A program made the translations under genes and the position numbers. Of a stretch of DNA of 11,531 nucleotides, positions 1 through 6,339 are shown piece by piece; positions within the stretch are counted from its first letter, which is position 1; the number at the start of each line of letters is the position of its first letter. The stretch covers positions 1 to 11,531 of the forward strand of contig URIK01000054.1 in the NCBI GenBank assembly GCA_900547855.1, read 5' to 3'. Under the pieces are notes generated by a model, which saw nothing but the letters and a program-made list of their open reading frames with translations, did not search any database and was not told where the DNA came from. This stretch comes from an uncultured Collinsella sp. (GTDB lineage: Bacteria > Actinomycetota > Coriobacteriia > Coriobacteriales > Coriobacteriaceae).

Positions 1-48
1 TCTACACTCGACTAGTCGTCGGCAGCGTCAGATGTGTATAAGAGACAG
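1..48 (+). other. Illumina Nextera adapter remnant (artefact)
   Basis: Bases 1-7 are the tail of the P5 primer. Bases 8-15 (TCGACTAG) match a Nextera XT i5 index. Bases 16-29 are the Read-1 adapter and 30-48 are the 19-bp Tn5 mosaic end AGATGTGTATAAGAGACAG. This is library-construction sequence left at a contig end, not genome. In the minus frame it extends the neighbouring gene with the well-known false tail SYTHLTLPTT. Confidence 0.98.
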
Positions 49-211
49 GTTCGTACAGAGCGGCAAACATCGCCGTTTCGCCCGGAGACGTACGGTTGCC
101 AGCACCGTTTTGGCTGGATCCACTCGGTACGCCAGCGTTTCCAGTCCCATTTGAACGCGGCGGAACTGCAGAGCGCTCGCCGTCGCCGTTCTTAAAGTGG
201 TTACCAGCCAT
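49..211 (-). CDS. Unidentified protein, N-terminal fragment cut by adapter
   Basis: The ATG at 211 opens a frame of about 54 codons that runs into the adapter without a stop, so the gene is truncated by the contig end. A GAGGA-type ribosome binding site lies about 7 bases upstream on the minus strand, which supports this start. The visible residues are rich in Gly, Asn, Ser and Pro and look disordered, beginning MAGNHFKNGDGERS. No signal peptide, membrane segment or family motif is visible. I do not recognise the protein. Any residues after about AALYE come from adapter sequence and should be removed. A chance ORF cannot be excluded, but the ribosome binding site and the clean start favour a real gene. 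Confidence 0.45.
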
Positions 212-294
212 AGAGGAGTCCTCGCAATACTAAAAGTCAATAACGGTATTAGTTTATGACATATTTGGCATCGTCAGTTAAACTCCAGATGCAG

Positions 295-319
295 GCACCA
301 ATTCGCGGAATTGTGGTGC
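295..319 (-). other. Hairpin between eamA-type gene and next minus-strand gene
   Basis: GCACC-AATTC pairs with GAATT-GGTGC around a GCG loop, with a 2-base GT bulge, giving about 10 bp. It lies 32 bp past the stop of the permease gene. There is no T-run on either side, so it is a weak terminator candidate or a processing/intergenic hairpin. Confidence 0.3.
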
Positions 320-350
320 AACACCGTGCCCGTCTAGGCAGCGGCGTAAG

Positions 351-1373
351 CTATACCGTCAGGAACATCATCACGATGATCATGACAAAGCCAATCAAGT
401 CGGTCGGCAAAAACACCGTGCCCAGCATAACGGCGCTGGTAATGGTTGCCGAGACCGGCTCCACAGTTCCGATGAGACTCGCACGTACGGAGCCAATATC
501 CTTGACGCCCTGCATATAGAGCATATACGCCAGGAAAGAGCCCACGATCACAAACACCGCGAGCGCTTCGACGGCAGCAGTATCGAGGGCCGGCATATGA
601 GCCCACGGCTGTACAAAGACGCTCGAAACGACACCCGCCGTAAGCATAGCCGAGCCCGTAACAATAGGGCTGCCGTATTCGGACAGAATCTTGGCGGGAA
701 TCACCGCCATACAGGCGGCGCTAGCCGCACACATAAGGCCTGCGACCAGGCCAAGCGGCGATATACTCAGACTGGTAGGGTCACCGCCGGTAGCGATTAA
801 AAAGGTGCCGCCCAAGGCCAACCCAATGCCAACGGCCTCACGCACGCGAGGCATGCGATGGTCGATCACGCAGGTGTAGCCCATAATGATGACCAGCTGC
901 AGGCACTGGAGCACCGTCGCGGTTCCGGCATTGGTCAGGCGCACGGCCGAAAGATAACAAAACTGGTTAAAGAGCAGGCCAAAAGCGGTAAAGAGCAGCA
1001 GCTGCTTGCGATCAGCGGGCGTCGTCCAAAGCTTGACCAGGCGTGCGCGGTCGTGCGTGACAACCACAGCCATAAAGAGCAGGCCGGCAAGAATCTGCCG
1101 TATGCTCATAAGCCACAGCGTATCGACATGGTAGGTATCGAACAAAAAACTCGCGCTGGTACCCGAGAAACCCCAAAACGAACCGCCCACCAGCGTAGCC
1201 AAGACGCCCGTGATCATCTTGCGCGACGACGCATCGTTAAGGCGCTCGCGCCAGGCGCGGCGGGTGCTACGGCTGAGCTCGTCGATGCCCTCGGGCACAT
1301 CAATGTTCGATATATCGGTCATCGGCACCGAAGCCCCTGCGCCTTCGACCTGCTCGACACACTCTTTGCTCAT
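351..1373 (-). CDS. EamA/DMT-family membrane permease (drug/metabolite transporter)
   Basis: A 340-residue integral membrane protein with the two-repeat EamA architecture. A roughly 52-residue hydrophilic cytoplasmic N-terminus is followed by about ten hydrophobic segments. Repeat 1 spans residues 55-195 (LVGGSFWGFSGTSASFLF; IRQILAGLLFM; later the NAGTATVLQCLQL segment). Repeat 2 spans about 205-335 and contains the family-typical GTVEPVSA near 302-309. The family exports or imports small metabolites; the substrate cannot be told from sequence. The chosen ATG at 1373 has a GGGGGAG ribosome binding site 4 bases upstream. The frame stays open further upstream, but those residues lack transporter character. 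The gene appears monocistronic, with the tRNA gene divergent to it. The long charged N-terminal tail is longer than usual, and ATG codons at residues 18 or 53 are possible alternative starts. Confidence 0.88.
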   Translation of the reverse strand: MSKECVEQVEGAGASVPMTDISNIDVPEGIDELSRSTRRAWRERLNDASSRKMITGVLATLVGGSFWGFSGTSASFLFDTYHVDTLWLMSIRQILAGLLFMAVVVTHDRARLVKLWTTPADRKQLLLFTAFGLLFNQFCYLSAVRLTNAGTATVLQCLQLVIIMGYTCVIDHRMPRVREAVGIGLALGGTFLIATGGDPTSLSISPLGLVAGLMCAASAACMAVIPAKILSEYGSPIVTGSAMLTAGVVSSVFVQPWAHMPALDTAAVEALAVFVIVGSFLAYMLYMQGVKDIGSVRASLIGTVEPVSATITSAVMLGTVFLPTDLIGFVMIIVMMFLTV

Positions 1374-1604
1374 TCCACTCCCCCGAAACAGTCTGGAAGC
1401 AATTCGGCTTACCTTACCACGGCGAAGGCACCAGCTAGAGGCTTGTCCGCTTATCGGTAGGACAATTCCGCAGGTGTCTTTCCATAGCTCGATACCGCAA
1501 TGGCCTTGCATTGGTCGACAGCCAAATCGCGGCAGCAGGCTCTTTTGAAATGGATATGACAAAGCCCCCGAACTCCACAATGTAAGCGATTTTTAAAAAT
1601 GTTC

Positions 1605-1633
1605 TTGCCACCGAGTTCAGGCTCCGTTATATT
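1605..1633 (+). promoter_or_regulatory. Sigma-70-type promoter of tRNA-Val
   Basis: A TTGCCA -35 box (1605-1610), a 17-bp spacer and a TATATT -10 box (1628-1633) lie 29 bp before the tRNA 5' end. Spacing and both hexamers fit the housekeeping consensus well. Confidence 0.75.
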
Positions 1634-1662
1634 ATCCCTTGCGCGCTTGCGCACCCTTGATC

Positions 1663-1737
1663 GGGCGTTTAGCTCAGGGGGAGAGCGCTTCCCTGACACG
1701 GAAGAGGTCAGAAGTTCAAATCTTCTAACGCCCACCA
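1663..1737 (+). tRNA. tRNA-Val (anticodon GAC)
   Basis: A full cloverleaf can be drawn: acceptor GGGCGTT/AACGCCC (7 bp), D stem GCTC/GAGC, anticodon stem CTTCC/GGAAG with loop CTGACAC, and T stem AGAAG/CTTCT with loop TTCAAAT. The discriminator is A, and the 3' CCA is encoded at 1735-1737. Loop positions 34-36 read GAC, decoding valine GUC/GUU codons. It has its own promoter upstream and a terminator immediately downstream, so it is a single-gene transcription unit. Confidence 0.97.
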
Positions 1738-1745
1738 AATGTTCG

Positions 1746-1782
1746 CAGCTCAGAGGCTATGCTCTCTGGGCTGTTTTGTTTT
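1746..1782 (+). terminator. Rho-independent terminator of tRNA-Val
   Basis: CAGCTCAGAG pairs with CTCTGGGCTG (10 bp, one T-G wobble) around an 8-base loop, followed directly by TTTTGTTTT. It begins 8 bp after the tRNA 3' end. Confidence 0.85.
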
Positions 1783-1963
1783 ATGTCGCCAAATCCGCCG
1801 GCAGTTCCAACCGCCCAACTGGCCAAATGCCGACTATCTACTTGCCGATCTATCCATCGGCATAACCAATCAGTCCGCACCGCAACTTCTCGGCAAAACG
1901 CCGCGATGTCTGCGCCCTGCGGTATCCTTGAGCCACTTGCACCTGCAGCACCAAGGAGCCGCC

Positions 1964-2650
1964 ATGCGCACCGAGCTCGATGTCCCCTTTTCGCACAAAG
2001 AAGAAGCCAAGGCGCTGGGCGCCAAATGGGACCGGATCAAGAAGATCTGGTATGTACCCAGCGGCGTCAACCCCGAGCCCTTTGCCGAGTGGCTGCCCGG
2101 TGTTGACCGATCCGACCCCTCAGCACCGTATATATATCTAGTACTGGGCAAGCGCGAGTGCTGGAAGTGTCACAAAGAGACCTCGGTCGCGGCCTTCGGC
2201 ATTCCCTATCGAGCCGATAACGACGAGAGCATCGCCATCGCGCACGCGCCCAACGAAGCCGGGCACATTGCCATCGACACGGCCAACGCCAACGCACTCG
2301 CCATCGTGCCCACTCTTGGCTGCGTGCCGGGCGAGATCCGCGACTACCTTCATAAGCGCTGCGGCTACAAGCCCGTAGGCGCGCGAGCCTCCAAAGCCCC
2401 GTCGCTCGGCAACACGTGCACCAGTTGCGACGCGCTGCAAGGCAGCCGCTATCTGTTCGAGGAGCCCTCGTCCCCGTTTGCCCTCACTGCCATCAACAAG
2501 CTGCCGGCACTGGAGTTTGTGCGCGTCGAAGTTGCCGGCGTCTTTGGCGTCCCGGCCACGCGCACCGACTTTGACCAGGCGCTCTTTACCTGGGCACGTG
2601 ACCATCACGCCGAGTTCCATAAGCAGCTTGGTGAGGGGATTTATTTGTAG
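1964..2650 (+). CDS. DUF5710-domain protein with two CxxC zinc-binding pairs
   Basis: A 228-residue protein. Residues 3-33 (DVPFSHKEEAKALGAKWD...WYVP) match the DUF5710 motif, a short module of unknown function often found near DNA primases and mobile-element proteins. CxxC pairs at residues 66/69 (ECWKCHKET) and 152/155 (TCTSCDALQG) flank a mixed central region and probably bind one zinc. The C-terminal part carries acidic and aromatic residues with no recognised motif. There is no signal peptide or membrane segment, so it is probably cytosolic. The ATG at 1964 has an AAGGAG ribosome binding site 6 bases upstream. The frame continues upstream through the tRNA terminator, which rules out the longer start. 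It is convergent with the restriction endonuclease gene (55-bp gap) and stands alone. DUF5710 is the confident part; the function is unknown. Confidence 0.82.
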   Translation: MRTELDVPFSHKEEAKALGAKWDRIKKIWYVPSGVNPEPFAEWLPGVDRSDPSAPYIYLVLGKRECWKCHKETSVAAFGIPYRADNDESIAIAHAPNEAGHIAIDTANANALAIVPTLGCVPGEIRDYLHKRCGYKPVGARASKAPSLGNTCTSCDALQGSRYLFEEPSSPFALTAINKLPALEFVRVEVAGVFGVPATRTDFDQALFTWARDHHAEFHKQLGEGIYL

Positions 2651-2705
2651 GGGCAACATCGAGGTATCGAGGAGCAGGGGTTGATTGTTAAATAATCTCG
2701 AAACG

Positions 2706-4211
2706 CTACAGCCCCAGAATATGCTCCAGGTAGCCCTTGTTGAACCAGAACGATTGCTTCGTCATCCAGCGCCCGTCGGGCAGTTCGTAAGCATTCCTTG
2801 CGATGTCACCGATCTCTGTTCCATCGGCAAACTTGTAAGCCGCTTTTGACGTATGCGGGCGAACGTGAACAATTGGATTGTCCGCCATACCGGGCAGATT
2901 GTTAGTCACTTTGAGCTTTCCGCTCGCATCCCGATACGGATTGAGCTCAACGCCCTCACGTATTACCTTTCGCGTCTCATCCCAACAAGCCTTTGCGGGG
3001 CCTTCGATTTCGTTTGCCGGCATTGCCCAGAATAGGCAGCGGTCAAGGCGCCACTCCCCCTCGTGGTCCTCACGGAACACGACAAAGAAGAAACGACTGG
3101 TCTCAAGGCGCGCACGGAAGGAAGACGTTTCCCAATCCTCATTGATTAGCTGCTTAAACTCAAACGGAGGGAAGGACATTGCTTGCTCGATGTGCCCCCT
3201 CTTATTAACGCGACAAGCGCGGACGTTAATCCCAGCCTTAACGAACTCCTCGGCAGCATTGTTTTTTATGCCGAGCATGCGATAAACGAGTGTCGTCCAT
3301 TGCGCCTTGTTTCCTGTGTATTCCAAGCCGTACTGCTCCGCAATCTGGCGATCAGTTTCGCCATAGTGTTGCTCGATCAGTCCAGTTACGTAGCTTTCGA
3401 AATCAATGGACTCGTCGTCGCCTCGAACGATGCTCTCGCCGATACGCGGGGCACCGAGAACATAGGCGTGAAGCACATAGTCCATGTACGAGCGTTTGAG
3501 AGAAAAGGCGCGACGCTTCGCGCGACGGCGTTCGATCTCGCCCGTATCGGTATTGAAGTACTCGTAGTACTGGTCGACCCACATTGTCGCTTCGGTTGCG
3601 CCCTTTGTGCAGGCGCCCAAGTAGGTGGTCATGCCCTCCGACAGCTCGTCTGCGCGACCATCCTGAATGTACGAAATGATTTTCTCGTAGTCGGCGCGAA
3701 TGATCTTCATATCCTCTTCGGGCAGACGAACCATGACTGCACGCTCAATGCGCTGGTCGTATTTGTCGATGGAGCGGTCACGGCCGTAATAAATCAGCAG
3801 GATATTGCTGAGCTTGGTCTTGAGATGCGAGCTGTCGTAGTCGAGCGAAACGGGACGGTCGTAGGGAATCATCGTCAAGACAAGACGTTCACCGGCAGAT
3901 TTACGACCGTCTTTAAGTACGTCAAAACACGTTGCCTTGAGCTCGACACCCGCCTCGGGAAAGTCCGGCCGGTCGTCGCTGTTGGCCTTGTAGCCAAAGT
4001 AACGCTCCTCGATCAGGGTTCCCATACCGCCCTTGTACTTCTTGGATCCAAAGTCCTTAGGCGCGCTCTCCCCCTCCGGCGCAATGCCAAGCTCCAGAAT
4101 GTCGCGAAACGTCATCCCGTCGAGATTGGCAGCATACCGCTCGATGCTAGAGGGGTCAGAAAAATCAGTATCGTCAAGCATGCGCTTGAAATCGAGGTGC
4201 TTCTTGGACAT
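2706..4211 (-). CDS. Sau3AI/MutH-family type II restriction endonuclease (probable GATC cutter)
   Basis: A 501-residue protein, close to the length of Sau3AI. The N-terminal MutH-like nuclease domain contains GGMGTLIEERYFGY (residues 61-74) and DFPEAGVELK. E69, D83, E90 and K92 reproduce the MutH/Sau3AI E...D-x6-E-x-K active site. The C-terminal half (about 320-500, with MSFPPFEFKQLINEDWETSSF near 345-365) resembles the second, catalytically inactive DNA-binding MutH-like domain of Sau3AI. The expected activity is Mg-dependent cleavage at 5'-GATC; specificity is inferred from the family. The ATG at 4211 has a GAGGA ribosome binding site 7 bases upstream. The longer frame runs into the intergenic dyad and lacks a ribosome binding site. 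It is divergent from the cognate methyltransferase gene, and together they form a complete R-M pair. No frameshift or missing catalytic residue is seen, so it is probably active. Confidence 0.93.
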   Translation of the reverse strand: MSKKHLDFKRMLDDTDFSDPSSIERYAANLDGMTFRDILELGIAPEGESAPKDFGSKKYKGGMGTLIEERYFGYKANSDDRPDFPEAGVELKATCFDVLKDGRKSAGERLVLTMIPYDRPVSLDYDSSHLKTKLSNILLIYYGRDRSIDKYDQRIERAVMVRLPEEDMKIIRADYEKIISYIQDGRADELSEGMTTYLGACTKGATEATMWVDQYYEYFNTDTGEIERRRAKRRAFSLKRSYMDYVLHAYVLGAPRIGESIVRGDDESIDFESYVTGLIEQHYGETDRQIAEQYGLEYTGNKAQWTTLVYRMLGIKNNAAEEFVKAGINVRACRVNKRGHIEQAMSFPPFEFKQLINEDWETSSFRARLETSRFFFVVFREDHEGEWRLDRCLFWAMPANEIEGPAKACWDETRKVIREGVELNPYRDASGKLKVTNNLPGMADNPIVHVRPHTSKAAYKFADGTEIGDIARNAYELPDGRWMTKQSFWFNKGYLEHILGL

Positions 4212-4360
4212 GGCAAATCCTCTCGAAATAAGACATGATCTAATACGTATGCTACTGTAAATTCGGGTTATACCGTGAAGATCCCCTAAGGGATCTTCCA
4301 TTTGCAACCCGATTTCTGTACCCTTGATCTTTGCATTTGCAGCGATTTGGGGGAGTGAGT
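4212..4360. promoter_or_regulatory. Divergent R-M control region with nested dyad and four GATC sites
   Basis: This 149-bp spacer contains an interrupted palindrome. The inner arms are GAAGATCCC (4277-4285) and GGGATCTTC (4290-4298) around CTAA. The outer arms are TCGGGTT (4263-4269) and AACCCGA (4306-4312). Both share the same centre, 4287.5, about 1.5 bp from the midpoint between the two start codons. GATC occurs at 4237, 4280, 4292 and 4326. A weak promoter for the methyltransferase may be TTGCAA (4302-4307), 17 bp, TGATCT (4325-4330), where the -10 box contains a GATC. I see no convincing promoter for the endonuclease. An operator or cruciform role is inferred. Confidence 0.6.
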
Positions 4361-5623
4361 ATGTCAGAGGTCAAAATCGCCGAGCTTTTTGCTGGCGTCG
4401 GCGGATTTCGTTTGGGCCTCGAAGGCTATGCTGACCCTCGTTATCCAGATTTCTACATGAAGCCCGCCGGACCCTTTCGCACCATTTGGGCCAATCAGTG
4501 GGAACCGCCCGGAACCAAGGCTCGTCAGTTCGCGGCACGCTGCTATATGGACCGCTTTGGCGAGGATTCCGTAGTCAACGAAGATATCAATAAAGTCCTG
4601 GAACAGGCTGAAGCCGGAGAGGTTGAAATCCCCGACGTCCAGATGGTTGTCGGCGGCTTCCCTTGCCAGGATTACTCCGTCGCTCGCCCGCTTAACCAGG
4701 CACATGGCATCGAGGGCAAGAAGGGTGTCCTTTGGTGGGACATCTACCACTTCCTCGAGATGAAGAAGCCGCGCTTCGGTCTCTTTGAGAATGTCGATCG
4801 TCTGCTCAAGTCGCCCGCGTCTCAGCGCGGTCGCGACTTCGCCATCATCCTAAGCTGCCTTGCCGACCTCGATTACACGGTCGAATGGCGCGTGGTCAAC
4901 TCCGCGGAATATGGTTTTCCCCAGCGTCGCAAGCGTGTTTATATCTTCTGCGAAAAGGACGCTGGCAAGGTTGATCTCGTTGATCGCATGCACAACGGCG
5001 TCATGGCGAAGGCCTTCCCCGCCATCTACCCTGACGAAATGGCCGAGCTCGATGTCCTGCCTGATCCTTACGAGAACTCGACTCGTTTTGGCGTTGGTCA
5101 AAAGACATCTCAGTTCAAGAATGCCGGTGTCATGCAGGGCTGCCATGTTTTGACCTGCGACTTCGTTGAGGATTATCACGGCGAGCGCCGTGTGCTTGGC
5201 GATGTACTTGTTAATGAGGAGTATGTTCCGGAGCAGTTCTACATCTCCGACGAGAAGCTTCCCGACTGGCGCTACCTCAAGGGCAGCAAGCGCGAAGAAC
5301 GCACCAACAAAAAGACGGGCTTTACGTACACGTATTCCGAGGGTGCCATGAGTTTCCCGGATGCCACCGACAAACCGAGCCGCACCATCCTCACGGGCGA
5401 AGGCGGCACGGGCGCCAGCCGATTTAAGCATGTTATCGAGTGCCCCGACGGCCGTTTCCGCCGCCTCGTTCCCGACGAGCTCGATCAGCTCCAAGGATTC
5501 CCCAAGGGCTGGACGGATACTGGTATGACCGACGGCCATCGAGCTTTCTGCATGGGCAACGCGCTCGTCACCGGCGTGCCCCATCGCATTGGCGAAGCTA
5601 TGGTCGAAGTGTACGGCCTCTAA
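4361..5623 (+). CDS. DNA (cytosine-5-)-methyltransferase, Sau3AI-type cognate of the endonuclease
   Basis: A 420-residue C5-cytosine methyltransferase with all main motifs in order. Motif I is LFAGVGGFRLGLE (residues 9-21). Motif IV is GGFPCQDYSVA with catalytic C102. Motif VI is ENV (143-145) and motif VIII is QRRKRVYIF (188-196). A target-recognition region spans about 200-365. Motif IX is RRLVPDELDQLQGFP (367-381) and motif X is GNALVTGVP (399-407). It transfers a methyl group from AdoMet to a cytosine, and pairing with a Sau3AI-like nuclease predicts GATC as the target. The ATG at 4361 follows a GGGGGAG ribosome binding site at 4349-4355; the upstream extension of 10 residues has no such site. 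Length and motif layout match M.Sau3AI-type enzymes. It is transcribed away from the endonuclease and ends at its own terminator. The recognition sequence cannot be proven from sequence alone. Confidence 0.95.
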   Translation: MSEVKIAELFAGVGGFRLGLEGYADPRYPDFYMKPAGPFRTIWANQWEPPGTKARQFAARCYMDRFGEDSVVNEDINKVLEQAEAGEVEIPDVQMVVGGFPCQDYSVARPLNQAHGIEGKKGVLWWDIYHFLEMKKPRFGLFENVDRLLKSPASQRGRDFAIILSCLADLDYTVEWRVVNSAEYGFPQRRKRVYIFCEKDAGKVDLVDRMHNGVMAKAFPAIYPDEMAELDVLPDPYENSTRFGVGQKTSQFKNAGVMQGCHVLTCDFVEDYHGERRVLGDVLVNEEYVPEQFYISDEKLPDWRYLKGSKREERTNKKTGFTYTYSEGAMSFPDATDKPSRTILTGEGGTGASRFKHVIECPDGRFRRLVPDELDQLQGFPKGWTDTGMTDGHRAFCMGNALVTGVPHRIGEAMVEVYGL

Positions 5624-5635
5624 GGCAAGCAATCC

Positions 5636-5668
5636 GGAGCCGGCAGTCGCGCTGTCGACTCCATTTTT
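5636..5668 (+). terminator. Rho-independent terminator after the methyltransferase gene
   Basis: GGAGCCGGCAG pairs with CTGTCGACTCC (11 positions, one mismatch, one wobble) around a TCGCG loop, followed by ATTTTT. It lies 12 bp after the methyltransferase stop and separates it from the next gene. Confidence 0.65.
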
Positions 5669-5708
5669 CCACCCCACTCCCCTGTATACTGATGTAGCAC
5701 GTGTTTCG

Positions 5709-5728
5709 TCCGGGCCTGTTGGGCCGGA
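5709..5728 (+). other. 5'-leader hairpin before the 163-residue protein
   Basis: TCCGG-G-CC pairs with GG-G-CCGGA (seven pairs, one G-G mismatch) around a TGTT loop. It sits about 20 bp downstream of a -10-like TATACT (5685-5690) and ends 19 bp before the start codon, so it would lie in the untranslated leader. Its role is unknown; it could affect leader stability or ribosome access. Confidence 0.35.
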
Positions 5729-5747
5729 TTGTTCATGGGAGGGTCTT

Positions 5748-6239
5748 ATGGCTGCTTCGAATCCGCCTAAGGGGAGCGTTTCTTCTTCGTCCATCAAGCC
5801 GGTTACGCGCAAGGCCGTGCGTTGCCAGCGCGAGGTCGCTTGGCTTGTCACGCAGGCGGCGGGCAGGCTCGTGGCGACCACTCAGGACGTCAACGCGCCT
5901 ACGCCGAGCTTTGTGCTGGCAGCGGCGCTGGATTTTGTGCGCCAATTGGAGCTTGCCGCACAGGATGCCAGCGGCCACCTCGACTACCAGAATGTTATGG
6001 CGCCCGACCTGCAAACGTTCTGCCACATGGCCAAGTTGCCCGCCGCGCCCAATGCGCTTTCGGACGCAGGCTACATGTTTACGCTTTCGGGCGCGGACCT
6101 TATCCGCGACATCTATACATACTGCAGCGAGCTCGCCGAGCGCCATGTCTTTGACGCGGCTGAAGTCAAACCGGGATATGTCATCAAGCTGGTTCTTAGG
6201 CTGTTCTTGATGGACGGGTTCGCGGCCATGCCGGCGTAA
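5748..6239 (+). CDS. Uncharacterised 163-residue protein
   Basis: A 163-residue protein that I do not recognise. The N-terminal 20 residues are Ser/Pro/Lys-rich and likely disordered. The rest (about 22-163) looks predominantly helical with alternating hydrophobic and charged residues, including the stretches REVAWLVTQAAGRLVATTQ, FVLAAALDFVRQLELAAQD and ADLIRDIYTYCSELAERHVF. No membrane segment, signal peptide, zinc pair or catalytic motif stands out. The ATG at 5748 has a GGGAGGG ribosome binding site about 4 bases upstream; the frame is open further upstream but runs through the preceding terminator. A -10-like TATACT (5685-5690) without a good -35 may drive it. It sits alone between the methyltransferase terminator and the convergent AlbA_2 regulator. 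Normal base composition and the ribosome binding site support a real gene. Confidence 0.75.
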   Translation: MAASNPPKGSVSSSSIKPVTRKAVRCQREVAWLVTQAAGRLVATTQDVNAPTPSFVLAAALDFVRQLELAAQDASGHLDYQNVMAPDLQTFCHMAKLPAAPNALSDAGYMFTLSGADLIRDIYTYCSELAERHVFDAAEVKPGYVIKLVLRLFLMDGFAAMPA

Positions 6240-6291
6240 GCCGAGTCTTTAGCATCACCGTCAACTGGGCAACAACCGCTTAACCTTAGTG

Positions 6292-6323
6292 GGCGCCAAT
6301 CGAGAGTCGATTATTGGGTCGCC
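6292..6323 (-). terminator. Possible terminator hairpin of the AlbA_2 regulator gene
   Basis: GGCG-CCAATCGA pairs with TCGATT-TGG-CGCC around GAG with two 2-base bulges, 17 bp past the regulator stop. There is no T-run, so it is a weak candidate. It lies in the 100-bp gap between convergent genes, in which nothing else is evident. Confidence 0.3.
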
Positions 6324-6339
6324 TCGTCCGCTAACGCAT

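Noticed and set aside
1430..1580. Minus-strand extension of the EamA gene (start at 1580) and a short frame beginning GTG near 1580
   Set aside because: No ribosome binding site and no transporter-like residues; the short frame ends after about 48 codons with no recognisable motif. This stretch appears to be intergenic.
1451..1738. Minus-strand 95-residue ORF beginning MVGVRRFELLTSS
   Set aside because: It is the antisense translation of the tRNA-Val gene, a well-known false ORF, and has no ribosome binding site.
3183..4238. 351-residue plus-strand ORF
   Set aside because: It lies wholly antisense to the restriction endonuclease, which has clear catalytic motifs; shadow frame.
4212..4307. 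Longer start for the endonuclease (533 residues)
   Set aside because: The extra residues would overlap the regulatory dyad and lack a ribosome binding site, while ATG 4211 has a good one.
4850..5881. 343-residue minus-strand ORF
   Set aside because: Antisense to the methyltransferase motifs and running through its terminator; shadow frame.
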